Part shown: one piece after another, positions 16,269 to 25,225 of the stretch
Layout: each line of letters opens with the position of its first letter
How positions within the stretch are numbered: position 1 is the stretch's first letter
Origin: Muribaculaceae bacterium
GTDB lineage: Bacteria; Bacteroidota; Bacteroidia; Bacteroidales; Muribaculaceae
Assembly: GCA_017621225.1 (NCBI GenBank)
Contig: JAGATN010000028.1
Span: 1-35,316, forward strand
DNA: 35,316 nucleotides
Reading direction: 5' to 3'
Translations under genes and position numbers: made by a program
Notes under the pieces: model-generated
Told to the model about the DNA's origin: nothing
The model's input: only the letters and a program-made list of their open reading frames with translations
Databases searched by the model: none

Positions 16269-17789
16269 ATGAAAATATTCACCAATGAGGATATAAGGGC
16301 TATTGACAGACAGACGATTGACACCGAAAATGTCACTTCGCTTGAGCTGATACAGCGTGTTGCTTCGGGGGTGGCGTGCGAAATTGTGGCGCGTTGGAAT
16401 CCTTCGAAAAAGCTCACCATATTTGCCGGACCCGGAAATAATGGGGCCGACGCGCTTGCCACGGCCCGGCTATTGGTGGAGCAGGGGTTTGCCCCGACGG
16501 TGTATCTGTTTAACATAGGCGGCGACCGCTTGAGCCATGATTGCCGCGATTGCCGCGACGAGCTGCTTGCTGCCGTTCCCGGCATCGACTTCACGGAGGT
16601 GACGGGGCGTTTCACCACGCCCGAGCTAAACAGTCAGCATCTGGTTATCGACGGGCTGTTCGGATCGGGGTTGCGCGAACCGCTTTCGGGCGGATTCAAG
16701 TCGCTCGTACAGTATGTCAACGAGTCGAAAGCCACCATCGTTTCCATCGACGTGCCGTCAGGCATGTTTGGCGATTGGAACTCGCAGGCCATAAATCGAA
16801 ATATAATACATGCCAATCTCACCTTGGCCATCCAGTTCCCGCGTCTGGCATTTTTCATAGCCGACAATGCCGATCTTGTAGGGGAGTGGAAGGTGATAGA
16901 AATAGGGTTGAGCTACGACGCCATAAGGCAAACGCCCTCCGACTTTCATCTCGTTGAGGGCAAGGAGGTGAAGAAGCTGCTGAAAAAGCGTCAGCCGTTT
17001 GCCTCGAAGGCCGATTTCGGAAGTGCCTTGCTCGTGGCCGGATCGTATGGAATGATGGGAGCGGCAGTGCTGTCGGCGCGAGGTGCTTCGCGTGCGGGAG
17101 CCGGAAAAATCACGGTGCATTCGCCGCAGTGCGGATTTGAGATAATGCAGTCGTCGGTGCCCGAGGTCATGTTCGATGCCGATAGGCACAAGCTTATATT
17201 GTCGGACATCCATCCCGAGCACGACTATTCGGCCATCGGAATTGGCCCCGGCATAGGAACCAACGAGCAGACCGTAGACGCTCTCGACCATTTTTTCAAA
17301 GTTTACGACAAGCCTCTCATCATCGATGCCGATGCGCTCAATTGCATAGCTCTCCGGCCTTCGATGCTCAACCATTTGCCGGTATTGTCGGTGCTGACGC
17401 CACACGCGGGCGAGTTCGACAGGCTGTTCGACGTGCAGCCGTCGGCCGAAGCGCGCCTGCGAAAGGCCATAGAGATATCTCATTATCAGAACCTGCTGAT
17501 ATTGCTGAAAGGACGGCATACGGCGCTCGTGCGCCCCGACGGTAAGGTGTACTTTAATTCAACCGGCACGCCCGCCATGGCTACGGCCGGTAGCGGCGAC
17601 GTGTTGACAGGCGTTATAACCTCGTTCATGGCACAGGGCTTCAGGCCCGAAGTCAGTGCGCTGATTGGCGCCTACGTGCATGGGCTGGCAGGTGAAATTG
17701 CTGCCGAAAAGCATGGCGAGTATGGCGTTACGGCAGGCGACATCGCCGCCAACATAGGTATAGCTATAAAACGTATAATGACATTATAA
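16269..17789 (+). CDS. nnr: Bifunctional NAD(P)HX epimerase/dehydratase
   Basis: Repairs hydrated NADH and NADPH. The N-terminal YjeF epimerase domain (about 1-210) interconverts S and R forms, and the C-terminal ADP-dependent dehydratase (ribokinase-like, about 225-506) restores the nucleotide. Seen motifs are FAGPGNNGADAL in the epimerase, and GPGIGTNEQTVDAL, IDADALNC, LTPHAGEFDRLF and GSGDVLTG in the dehydratase. The ATG at 16269 begins MKIFTNEDIRAIDRQTI, the normal N-terminus; the longer frame overlaps a promoter box. The 506 residues fit the bifunctional form. It diverges from hpt and ends 15 bp before the DUF4831 gene. Confidence 0.96.
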   Translation: MKIFTNEDIRAIDRQTIDTENVTSLELIQRVASGVACEIVARWNPSKKLTIFAGPGNNGADALATARLLVEQGFAPTVYLFNIGGDRLSHDCRDCRDELLAAVPGIDFTEVTGRFTTPELNSQHLVIDGLFGSGLREPLSGGFKSLVQYVNESKATIVSIDVPSGMFGDWNSQAINRNIIHANLTLAIQFPRLAFFIADNADLVGEWKVIEIGLSYDAIRQTPSDFHLVEGKEVKKLLKKRQPFASKADFGSALLVAGSYGMMGAAVLSARGASRAGAGKITVHSPQCGFEIMQSSVPEVMFDADRHKLILSDIHPEHDYSAIGIGPGIGTNEQTVDALDHFFKVYDKPLIIDADALNCIALRPSMLNHLPVLSVLTPHAGEFDRLFDVQPSAEARLRKAIEISHYQNLLILLKGRHTALVRPDGKVYFNSTGTPAMATAGSGDVLTGVITSFMAQGFRPEVSALIGAYVHGLAGEIAAEKHGEYGVTAGDIAANIGIAIKRIMTL

Positions 17790-17804
17790 TCATTGCGAAG
17801 AATT

Positions 17805-18884
17805 ATGAAAAATTTATTCTTAACGGTTTTGACGGCAGTGGCCATTGTGACGCCGGCTGCATCGCAGACAACCCAAAAACTGACAGCCTCGAAAATAAAT
17901 GAGTACGGGCTGATATACACTCTGCCCGTGACGGTTGCCGACGTGACGGTCGAGGCTGAAAAAACGGTGAAGACCCCCGGCGAATTTTTCAGATATGCCA
18001 AGAAGTATCTTAACATAGATCCGATAACCGAACCGTCGCAGCAATGGGTGGTGAAGTCGGTGACGGTAAATGCGCGCGGGGTTGCCGACGAGAAGGAGCA
18101 GTACCTCGTGCAGTTCAAGAGCGGAAGCGCTCCGTTCATGGTATTGAACGATGAAAACTTTCCTTTGACGGTGAATACCGACAATCTCCCTGCGGCGAGC
18201 GAGTTGAAGCTGCCGGTGGCGCAGGCCGCGCAGCCTACCATATTGCAGCAGCCGGTGGCCGCGCAGGCCGTTACGGAGGAGATGCTGCAAAGCCAGTCGT
18301 CGGCAAAGCGTGCCGAGCTGGCTGCCGCAAAGATTTATGAATTGCGTCAGAGCCGAAACGAAATAATTTCGGGTCAGGCCGATCAGATGCCGTCGGATGG
18401 CAAGGCCATGCAGCTTGCGCTCGACAACCTGGCACAGCAGGAAGCCGCGCTCACGGCCATGTTTGTCGGAACGGTTCAGACATCTACCGACGTGCGCACG
18501 TTTACCGTAGAGATGCCCGAAGGCGAAACTTCGCATATGGTGGTGGGTCGCTTGTCGGTGCTCAACGGCATTGTCGACGCATCCGACTTGTCGGGCGATC
18601 CGATATATCTCGACATAAAAGTTACGGCACGCGGTCAGTTGCCCAAAAATGAAAAGGGCGAAGTCAAGAAGTTCCCGAAAGGAGGCTTGGCTTATCGCAT
18701 CCCCGGCGAAGCCGACGTTACTGTGACCTTTGGTAACGATCAACTGTTCAACGGTCATTTCGACGTAGCCCAATACGGCGTGGTGTTTGGTCTCGAACCG
18801 AACTTGTTTACCGATAAAAAGTCGCCGGCATACGTTGTGTTCGATGGCGCTACCGGTGCCATACGCGAACTTGGCTCGAAATAA
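17805..18884 (+). CDS. DUF4831 family exported protein
   Basis: Likely a periplasmic or surface protein of unknown function, known from Bacteroidetes. A signal peptide (MKNLFLTVLTAVAIVTPAASQ) precedes 338 mature residues. KINEYGLIYTLPVTVADVTVEAEKT near the start and KIYELRQSRNEIISGQADQMP in the middle are family hallmarks, each given here only as landmarks. A Pro/Gln/Ala-rich segment (about 140-170) separates two halves, the second mostly beta strand. No catalytic motif is evident. The frame could begin at a TTG 12 bp earlier, but ATG 17805 gives a clean signal peptide. It follows nnr by 15 bp and is probably cotranscribed. Confidence 0.8.
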   Translation: MKNLFLTVLTAVAIVTPAASQTTQKLTASKINEYGLIYTLPVTVADVTVEAEKTVKTPGEFFRYAKKYLNIDPITEPSQQWVVKSVTVNARGVADEKEQYLVQFKSGSAPFMVLNDENFPLTVNTDNLPAASELKLPVAQAAQPTILQQPVAAQAVTEEMLQSQSSAKRAELAAAKIYELRQSRNEIISGQADQMPSDGKAMQLALDNLAQQEAALTAMFVGTVQTSTDVRTFTVEMPEGETSHMVVGRLSVLNGIVDASDLSGDPIYLDIKVTARGQLPKNEKGEVKKFPKGGLAYRIPGEADVTVTFGNDQLFNGHFDVAQYGVVFGLEPNLFTDKKSPAYVVFDGATGAIRELGSK

Positions 18885-18937
18885 TGGCGCATGACCGACT
18901 TCGCTTAATTACGACAGACCGCACATAACGATAAAAT

Positions 18938-18991
18938 TGATCCGCCCGCCGATGGTGTCATCCCTTTAAGGGGCCATTTCGGCGGGCGGAT
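18938..18991. terminator. Long GC-rich hairpin between convergent genes
   Basis: A perfect 14-bp stem, GATCCGCCCGCCGA (18938-18951) with TCGGCGGGCGGATC (18978-18991), encloses ATGG/CCAT and a CCCTT/AAGGG hairpin. It lies between the DUF4831 gene and the convergent TolC-like gene. Neither side has a strong T run, so it may be a bidirectional terminator, an mRNA-stabilising fold, or a dispersed repeat. Confidence 0.5.
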
Positions 18992-19039
18992 CGTCATTAG
19001 TAATATATATACCTATGGAAACCTATAAGTCATGTTGCA

Positions 19040-20356
19040 TTAGTTATTGTTATGCGGTGTGTTGTAGAACTGCAATATGCGTGTGCGCAATATGGCTTCG
19101 TATTTGGCCTGTACCGATTCAGAAACCGCTCTCACGTATGTGTTTTTTGCTTGTTCGAATTCGGTGGCGTTTGCGCGTCCGTAATTATATTTCTCGCGCA
19201 CTACGTTGAATGCGGCCAGGCTTGCCTGTTCGGCCAGCTTGCTTGACGACATTTTCTTTTCGGCGGCCGTTGCCTGTACGTAAGCCTGCTGTATGGTCTT
19301 GTACAGACGCTTTTCGGCATCGTCGAGCTGCAACTGGGCGTTTACTCTCTGCACTTTTGCCCGTCTAATCGAATTTCGTGTTGAGAAGGCGTTGAAAATG
19401 GGTATGTTGAGCGAAAAGCCGAGCGATTTGCTCAAATTGTTTTTCATCTGCCGTCCGAACGATTCGGTCTTTGCGCCTGAAAGAGTGTAGTAGCTGCTGC
19501 CTATGCCTGCGTTGAACGACAGCGTAGGTATGTAGCCGGTTTTTGCGAGTTCGATATTCTTGTCGGCAACCGTCAGGCCGTTTCGCGATGCGAGTATCGA
19601 GTGATTGTGGTTGAGGGCGTTGCGGTAAACCTCGTCGGCCGACAGCAGTCCTAATGAGGTGCTTTCGATGGGTTGTATCTCGAATCCTTCCACGTCGGTA
19701 AGCTCGAGCATCTGTGCAAGATCGACCAACGCTATGGAGTAGTCGTTGTTGGCCGACACGAAGCTGAGTTCGTCGCGGGCCACCAGCGCTTTGGCTTCGA
19801 GCAGGTCGGCTTCGGGAATGCTTCCTACGTCAAACTTCGCCTCCCTGTTCTTGAGCTCAAGTTTCGATACCTCAAGCTGATTTTTGGCAACTTCGCGCAT
19901 TTCGATGCAGTACAGTACTTGCAGATATTGCGATATTACGTTTAGCGTTATGTCGTCTTTTGCAGCTTCGCATTCTTCCACGAGCACCCGAAGGTTGGCC
20001 TTGGCATAGTTGAGGCGTCTGACGGCTGACAATCCTTGGAAAACGGGGAGCGAAAGGCCTACGTTCCACCCGAAGTTCGAGGTGTTGCGGTTGGCATACG
20101 TGTTTTCGGATGTCAAGCCACGTCCAAAGCTGAACGACTGGTTTGCGCCGGCCGAAACTTGGGGCAAAAATCTGTCCTTGGCTTCGATTATTTCGAGTTC
20201 GCCCGATTGTTTCTGAAGTTCGCGTGATTTCACGGTTATGTTGTGGCTTATGGCATAGTTTATGCAGCTGTCGAGGCTCCATGGCTCTACAGCCTGAAGG
20301 GCTGCCGGACATATTGCCGAGGCCATAACAAACGATATTATAGTTTGTTTCATCAT
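19040..20356 (-). CDS. TolC-family outer membrane efflux protein
   Basis: This is the outer membrane channel of a tripartite exporter. A signal peptide (MMKQTIISFVMASAICPAALQA) leads two outer-membrane-efflux repeats of long helices with short beta segments. The first runs about 25-220 (SLDSCINYAISHNITVKSREL...) and the second about 225-430 (EVYRNALNHNHSILASRNGL...). The 438 residues are typical. It is last in the five-gene export operon, 22 bp after the adaptor gene. Confidence 0.93.
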   Translation of the reverse strand: MMKQTIISFVMASAICPAALQAVEPWSLDSCINYAISHNITVKSRELQKQSGELEIIEAKDRFLPQVSAGANQSFSFGRGLTSENTYANRNTSNFGWNVGLSLPVFQGLSAVRRLNYAKANLRVLVEECEAAKDDITLNVISQYLQVLYCIEMREVAKNQLEVSKLELKNREAKFDVGSIPEADLLEAKALVARDELSFVSANNDYSIALVDLAQMLELTDVEGFEIQPIESTSLGLLSADEVYRNALNHNHSILASRNGLTVADKNIELAKTGYIPTLSFNAGIGSSYYTLSGAKTESFGRQMKNNLSKSLGFSLNIPIFNAFSTRNSIRRAKVQRVNAQLQLDDAEKRLYKTIQQAYVQATAAEKKMSSSKLAEQASLAAFNVVREKYNYGRANATEFEQAKNTYVRAVSESVQAKYEAILRTRILQFYNTPHNNN

Positions 20357-20378
20357 AGTTCAAATGAGGTGGTAATGA

Positions 20379-21476
20379 TTATTTCGTTTTTTGTGCTCCA
20401 CGTAATTTATCGCCCTTCGACAATCCCGAAGTCACTTCGATTTTTATGCCGTCGCTGGTGTTGGTGGTAATGGCTTTGCGGTTGAATGTCTGGATCGGCA
20501 CTGAGTCGACAAGACAATACACGAATGTGCTGTCGCCTGAAAATTCCACCACGCTTTCGGGTATGGTGAGCACGTCTGATGCTTTCTTTATCGAAACCGT
20601 TGCGTTGGCGCTATATCCGGCACGAAGCTGGGATATGGAGTCAACCGCTATGGCAGCTTTTATTTCGTAGGTGTTAGCGCCGTTTTCTTCAACGCCTTTT
20701 GGAGCTATGTACTCTATGACGGCAGTGGGCTTTATGTCGGGGCATGCTCCGATGGTTATTTCCATTGGCATTCCCACGTTCAGCGATCCTACTTCCGTTT
20801 CATCGATTTTGCCTTTGAATATCAGTTTGGTCATGTCGGCTATCGTGGCCACCGTGGTTCCGTCGTTGAATGTGTTTGATTGTATCACCGAGCTACCCAC
20901 CTTTACCGGTACGTTGAGTATGAGTCCGTCGATGGTTGCGCGCACCATGGTGTTGCTTTCGGAGGCATTGTATTTCGACACGCCGTCTTTCACAATGTTG
21001 TATGCGTCGTTTGCGGCATCCAGTTCGCGCACGGCCTGATTGTAGGTGGTTTCGGCATTTTCGTATTCTTCGCGCGATATCACTTTCTTTTCATAGAGAG
21101 TGGTGCTGCGCTCAAATTTGCGCTTTGCGTCGGTGAGCGATATCTGAGCGCTCTCCACGCGGTTCTGTGCCGACGAGAGCGATGATGCTTCGGGTATCAC
21201 CTTTATTTTTGCTATAATGTCGCCCTCTTTTACAAGGTCGCCGGGCTCAACGTTTATTTCTGATATGATGCCTGATATCTGAGGTTTGATGTCGATTTCG
21301 TCGCGCGGCTCTATCTTGCCGGTCAATACCGTTGCGCGCTCTATGCTGCCAATTTCGGGCTCTACTATTTCGTACACCACTTCATCGGGTTTAGAGTTGT
21401 AATAAAGGAATACGAACGTTCCGATCACTAATGCTCCAATTACTATACAAAGCAGGATTTTGAAAAATTTTTTCAT
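20379..21476 (-). CDS. HlyD/MacA-family periplasmic adaptor
   Basis: Bridges the inner membrane permeases and the outer membrane channel. One N-terminal membrane helix (about 5-25) anchors it. The biotinyl-lipoyl-like halves (ISGIISEINVEPGDLVKEGDIIAKI and the later LILNVPVKVGS) flank an alpha hairpin (about 95-150) with many charged and alanine residues. Beta-barrel and membrane-proximal domains follow. The 365 residues fit MacA-like adaptors. It lies 42 bp after a MacB-like permease gene. Confidence 0.93.
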   Translation of the reverse strand: MKKFFKILLCIVIGALVIGTFVFLYYNSKPDEVVYEIVEPEIGSIERATVLTGKIEPRDEIDIKPQISGIISEINVEPGDLVKEGDIIAKIKVIPEASSLSSAQNRVESAQISLTDAKRKFERSTTLYEKKVISREEYENAETTYNQAVRELDAANDAYNIVKDGVSKYNASESNTMVRATIDGLILNVPVKVGSSVIQSNTFNDGTTVATIADMTKLIFKGKIDETEVGSLNVGMPMEITIGACPDIKPTAVIEYIAPKGVEENGANTYEIKAAIAVDSISQLRAGYSANATVSIKKASDVLTIPESVVEFSGDSTFVYCLVDSVPIQTFNRKAITTNTSDGIKIEVTSGLSKGDKLRGAQKTK

Positions 21477-21518
21477 CGTTTATTGTAGATTTTTTTGTTT
21501 ATATCAATGTTGATTCGA

Positions 21519-22766
21519 TTATTTGTCTCTCATTGCCTCGATTGGCTTGATTTTCATCGCCTTTATGGCCGGTATCAGTCCGGCGGCGGTGCCGAGTATC
21601 ATGAATACCACCATTATTGCTATTGCGTGCGTCAACGACAATTCGAAGTGCGCCGACCCGAGTACGGGATCGAATGTGGCATAGTCGACTATGCCAAGCA
21701 CGATGGTGGCAAAGCACACACCCATCGTTCCCGCTATTGCAGTCAACACCATGCCTTCCGACAGTATTTGTACTATTATGTCGCGCGGCTTGGCTCCGAT
21801 GGCTCGGCGTATACCGATTTCCTGAGTGCGCTCCTTCACGATTATCCACATTATGTTGCCTACGCCGATTATTCCGGCCATCAACGTGCCTGCGCCGACA
21901 AAGAGAGCCAACAGGCTTATGCCTAAGAACAGATTGTCGATCATTCTGAAGTTTTCGGCCATGTTCATCATTTGAAGGGCATTTTCGTCGTTCGGGTGAA
22001 TGGGGTGATTGCTTCGCATCACGCGGTCGATGTAAGGCTTTATTTCTCCCGGGTCATGGCCTTGTTGGGCCGTGAAGATGAAAAATCCCACTAAGTTACC
22101 CTGATTGAAGGCTCTCCGGAACGTTGATGACGGTATGATCACGGAATCGTCGAGCTTGCCGCCTATCGACGCTTCCGATTTCTGTCCGGCAACGCCCACT
22201 ACCATGAAATACACTCCATTGATTGAAACGTACTTGCCAAGGGCTTTGTCGTTGCCGAAAAGCGAATAGGCCACGTTTTTTCCGAGCACCGCTATCTTTC
22301 GCGTTCCGTAATCGTCGGTTTCGTTTATGAAACGTCCCGAATACATTACGGGAATCTGTATTTTGCAGAAGTCGTGCTCTACGCCCATTATGTTGAATGA
22401 CTTCGTTTTCGTGCCATAGGCTATGTTGCCATAATAGCTGTCGATTACCGATGAAGCTTCGATGTATGGAGCCTTGCTTCGTATGCCTTCGATGTCGGCA
22501 TAGGTAAGGTTGATGCGCATGCCTTTGTTGTAACCCTTATACGACATCGTGGTTCGGCCTCCGAATATGCCACCCATGTTTGTATCGAATCCGTTGAAAT
22601 TTCGTTTCATTATTCCTTCGAGACCCGAAGCTCCGCCCCATAGCATGGCAAGCATTGCCGTGCCCCAGAAAATGCCGAAAGCCGTAAGAAACGTTCGTGT
22701 TTTGTTGCGTGATAGGGTAGCTCCTATTTCACGCCAGTTTTCCAAGTCAAATATCGGATTTTTCAT
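21519..22766 (-). CDS. MacB/FtsX-type ABC permease, second copy
   Basis: Four-helix ABC permease of the mechanotransmission type: a helix near 20-45, a large periplasmic core domain (about 50-275), then three helices in the C-terminal FtsX region. The signature VKERTQEIGIRRAIGAKPRDI precedes helix three, and the end reads IPAIKAMKIKPIEAMRDK. It is a paralogue of the product of the gene just upstream, and the two probably form a heterodimer. The gap between them is 1 bp. The substrate is unknown; drugs, lipids or peptides are all possible for this class. Confidence 0.92.
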   Translation of the reverse strand: MKNPIFDLENWREIGATLSRNKTRTFLTAFGIFWGTAMLAMLWGGASGLEGIMKRNFNGFDTNMGGIFGGRTTMSYKGYNKGMRINLTYADIEGIRSKAPYIEASSVIDSYYGNIAYGTKTKSFNIMGVEHDFCKIQIPVMYSGRFINETDDYGTRKIAVLGKNVAYSLFGNDKALGKYVSINGVYFMVVGVAGQKSEASIGGKLDDSVIIPSSTFRRAFNQGNLVGFFIFTAQQGHDPGEIKPYIDRVMRSNHPIHPNDENALQMMNMAENFRMIDNLFLGISLLALFVGAGTLMAGIIGVGNIMWIIVKERTQEIGIRRAIGAKPRDIIVQILSEGMVLTAIAGTMGVCFATIVLGIVDYATFDPVLGSAHFELSLTHAIAIMVVFMILGTAAGLIPAIKAMKIKPIEAMRDK

Positions 22767-22767
22767 A

Positions 22768-23985
22768 TCATTCGTCGCGAAGTGCTTCTACCGGTTTTAC
22801 TTTTGTGGCTTTCATTGCGGGAAATAATCCTGCCAACGAACCGGCCAATATTAATACTAATGTTACTTTCAGCGCAATTGAAATGTCGACTGTCGGATCT
22901 TTTAAAAATTCCACGTCGGCAAACACCACCGATATGATTTGCATCACCACCATGCCGAAGAATATTCCGATATATCCGAACAGCGTGGTGATCGATATGC
23001 TCTCAAGCACTATCTGGGTGAGAATGCTTCGCGGCTTGGCTCCGATGGCTCGGCGTATGCCTATCTCGTGGGTGCGCTCTCTTACCGATACGAACATGAT
23101 GTTGCTGACTCCCACTATGCCCGACAAGAGCGTGAATATGCCTATCAGCCATATGGCTATGTGGAGTATCTTGAATGCTTCCTGATTTTTTAGATATGAC
23201 GTGAATCTGTTCCACATCGGAGTGGCACTCTTGTCGTCGGGGGCAAACTCGTGCTTGCGTGACAATGTGTTTCGAATTGCATCTTCGGCTTCTTCGCCAT
23301 CTTTTTCGGTCTTGAGTCCTTCGACCACTACTTGCAGTTCGTAAATTCGATCGTTGTTTCCGGAGAGCATTTTTGCAGTAGTGTATGGTATGTAGTTGTA
23401 GTCGCGCCATTCGTCGTCATATACGCCTGTTATGGTCCATGACAGCCCCAAGGCATTCACCGTATTGCCTATGGCCTTTTCGGCATCGCCAAAAAGCAAT
23501 TCGGCGTTCTTTTTGTTTATCACCATGGTTTTGCGCTTTTGCATCAAATCGTTGTCGTTTATGTATCGACCTTTCCACATGGTGATTCGATGCATGTCCT
23601 GCATTTTGGGATAAACGCCATACAAGCCGGCGCTAAAATAGTCTTTCGACGTTGATACTACGGCGTTGCTTATGTATTGCGAGGTGATTGCGTCTGACAC
23701 GTTTTCGTTATCATCCAATATCGCTTCGCGATCGTCTTTTCGCATATTTATGGTTCGCCCTTCGGGGTATCCCTTGTATGGTTTTGAAGTATTCCCTCCC
23801 CACACCGTGATGGTGTTTGAGCGGATGGAGTTGGTATTGCTTTCGAATGAGTTGGTCACGCCTCGTGCCATGCCGAGCAGTATAATGAGCATGAATATGC
23901 CCCAGGCTACTGCAAATCCGGTCAAAAACGTGCGAAGTTTGTTGTTTTTGAGCGTTTGGCCAATCTCTCGTATTAAATCGAACAT
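22768..23985 (-). CDS. MacB/FtsX-type ABC permease, first copy
   Basis: The 405-residue partner permease has the same layout: an N-terminal helix near 18-40, a periplasmic MacB core, and three C-terminal helices with VRERTHEIGIRRAIGAKPRSI and FPAMKATKVKPVEALRDE. It lies 33 bp after the ATPase gene. Having two different half-permeases with one separate ATPase is common in Bacteroidetes, whereas Escherichia coli MacB is a fused homodimer. Confidence 0.92.
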   Translation of the reverse strand: MFDLIREIGQTLKNNKLRTFLTGFAVAWGIFMLIILLGMARGVTNSFESNTNSIRSNTITVWGGNTSKPYKGYPEGRTINMRKDDREAILDDNENVSDAITSQYISNAVVSTSKDYFSAGLYGVYPKMQDMHRITMWKGRYINDNDLMQKRKTMVINKKNAELLFGDAEKAIGNTVNALGLSWTITGVYDDEWRDYNYIPYTTAKMLSGNNDRIYELQVVVEGLKTEKDGEEAEDAIRNTLSRKHEFAPDDKSATPMWNRFTSYLKNQEAFKILHIAIWLIGIFTLLSGIVGVSNIMFVSVRERTHEIGIRRAIGAKPRSILTQIVLESISITTLFGYIGIFFGMVVMQIISVVFADVEFLKDPTVDISIALKVTLVLILAGSLAGLFPAMKATKVKPVEALRDE

Positions 23986-24018
23986 TTCGTTAAGTTTGTG
24001 CTTTGGTTGTGACGACGT

Positions 24019-24678
24019 TTATAATATGCGTCCGTCGGTGATGCGTATTATTCTGTTGGTTTTCTCTCCTACCGAAGGGTCGTGCGTTACTATGATGATG
24101 GTCATGCCGTCGGCGTTGAGCTGACGAAACACCTCTATTACGTCCTTCGACGTGTTTGAGTCGAGGGCTCCGGTAGGTTCGTCGGCAAGGATTATTGACG
24201 GCTTAGTGATGAGCGATCGCGCTATGGCCACTCGTTGTTTCTGTCCGCCCGACAGCTCTCCGGGCAGGTGATGCGCTCTGTCGGCGAGGCCCATGCGCTC
24301 GAGCTGCTCCATGGCGAGCGCGTTGCGCTTGCGCCGCGATACTCCTTGATAAAATAGCGGCAATGCCACGTTTTCTACTGCGTTTTTATAGCTTATGAGG
24401 TTGAACGACTGAAATACGAACCCTATCATATGGTTGCGTAATTCGGCCGCGCGGTTTTCGCTGAGGTTTTTGATGAGTACGTTGTCGAGGTAATAATCGC
24501 CCGTATCGTAATTGTCGAGAATGCCGAGAATGTTGAGTAATGTTGATTTTCCCGACCCTGAAGCTCCCATGATCGATACGAGTTCGCCTCGCTCTATTTC
24601 AAGGTTTATGTCTTTCAGCACGTGGAGCGGTACTGCGCCGGGGTAAGTTTTGTTTACGTTATTGAGTTTTATTATCAT
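24019..24678 (-). CDS. MacB/LolD-type ABC transporter ATPase
   Basis: The 219-residue nucleotide-binding subunit has Walker [10 protein letters not shown] (38-46), the signature LSGGQKQR (142-149), Walker B IILADEP (162-168) and the switch histidine in VTHD. It powers the two permeases encoded just downstream and is first in the operon (ATPase, permease, permease, adaptor, TolC). A candidate -7 box lies about 110 bp upstream. Confidence 0.95.
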   Translation of the reverse strand: MIIKLNNVNKTYPGAVPLHVLKDINLEIERGELVSIMGASGSGKSTLLNILGILDNYDTGDYYLDNVLIKNLSENRAAELRNHMIGFVFQSFNLISYKNAVENVALPLFYQGVSRRKRNALAMEQLERMGLADRAHHLPGELSGGQKQRVAIARSLITKPSIILADEPTGALDSNTSKDVIEVFRQLNADGMTIIIVTHDPSVGEKTNRIIRITDGRIL

Positions 24679-24786
24679 TGCGTTGATGATTGGTTTCGTA
24701 TATTAGACGCAGAGGTGTGTCGAAAAGTTACAGATTTATTCCACTTTTTTTCGATTATTCAGCATTTGTAGTTTTTATTGGTGGTT

Positions 24787-24794
24787 CAAACATA
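24787..24794 (-). promoter_or_regulatory. Candidate -7 box for the export operon
   Basis: TATGTTTG on the minus strand fits TAnnTTTG, 109 nt before the ATPase ATG. No clear -33 partner is seen, so confidence is low. Confidence 0.35.
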
Positions 24795-24856
24795 TGTTTT
24801 TTAACGTTTTAGACCATAAATGAGGGGCAAGGCGAGTTAAAAAAAGTTTTTGCCTA

Positions 24857-24887
24857 TTGCATATACGAACTATTATTTTTATCTTTG
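24857..24887 (+). promoter_or_regulatory. Promoter of the structured RNA
   Basis: TATCTTTG (24880-24887) is a perfect -7 box, preceded after 20 nt by TTG (24857-24859, context ATTG). Transcription should start near 24894. Confidence 0.65.
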
Positions 24888-24894
24888 CGTTATA

Positions 24895-25169
24895 AAGATA
24901 AAGCAAGGGCAAGAGAGCCCCGATGCAAGGATTGACATAAGGACTACCACATCAAAGTAGATTGGGAAACTCATCAATTACAACTGAAATACCGAGACAA
25001 GCTTAATCGGCCAATGGCGGGCCCCATTCCCGCGAGGGAAGGCTCAATTAGCCCAGGCGGATTACAAAGGCCGGTGAGCACTCAAATCCTGTCATTCGGA
25101 GTTTCATCGCATCCTTTGATGTGGCAAATATAGAAAGCCTGCTTAGCGCAATGCCGAGCAGGCTTTTTT
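24895..25169 (+). ncRNA. Structured non-coding RNA, class not assigned
   Basis: About 275 nt with its own promoter and terminator and no sensible reading frame. Seen pairings include a 5' hairpin GGGC-AAGAGA-GCCC (24907-24920), hairpin TTCCC-GCGA-GGGAA (25027-25040), and GGCT/AGCC around 25041-25053. Long-range pairings are CCACATCAAAG (24947-24957) with CTTTGATGTGG (25114-25124), GAAACTC with GAGTTTC (24966, 25099), and GATGC with GCATC (24922, 25109). It lacks RNase P and tmRNA motifs. A 6S-like RNA is possible from size and rod-like pairing, but I cannot confirm it. It diverges from the export operon and converges on the UDP-glucose dehydrogenase gene. Confidence 0.65.
25134..25169 (+). 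terminator. Intrinsic terminator of the structured RNA
   Basis: A perfect 10-bp stem, AAAGCCTGCT (25134-25143) with AGCAGGCTTT (25157-25166), ends in a run of six T. On the minus strand it could also slow transcripts from the convergent ugd gene, but its T tract there is poor. Confidence 0.85.
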
Positions 25170-25225
25170 CGATTCTGTTTATTGGTTTGGGAATGACTAA
25201 CGCGCACCGATTGGGCGGCGGTGGC

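Noticed and set aside
16160-16618. Upstream extension of the hpt frame to 332 codons
   Set aside because: It is antisense to nnr, has no homology-like features, and would make hpt nearly twice its normal length; ATG 16159 matches the family.
24895-25169. RNase P RNA or a tRNA-like gene
   Set aside because: The conserved RNase P core motif GAGGAAAGTC is absent and no cloverleaf can be drawn.
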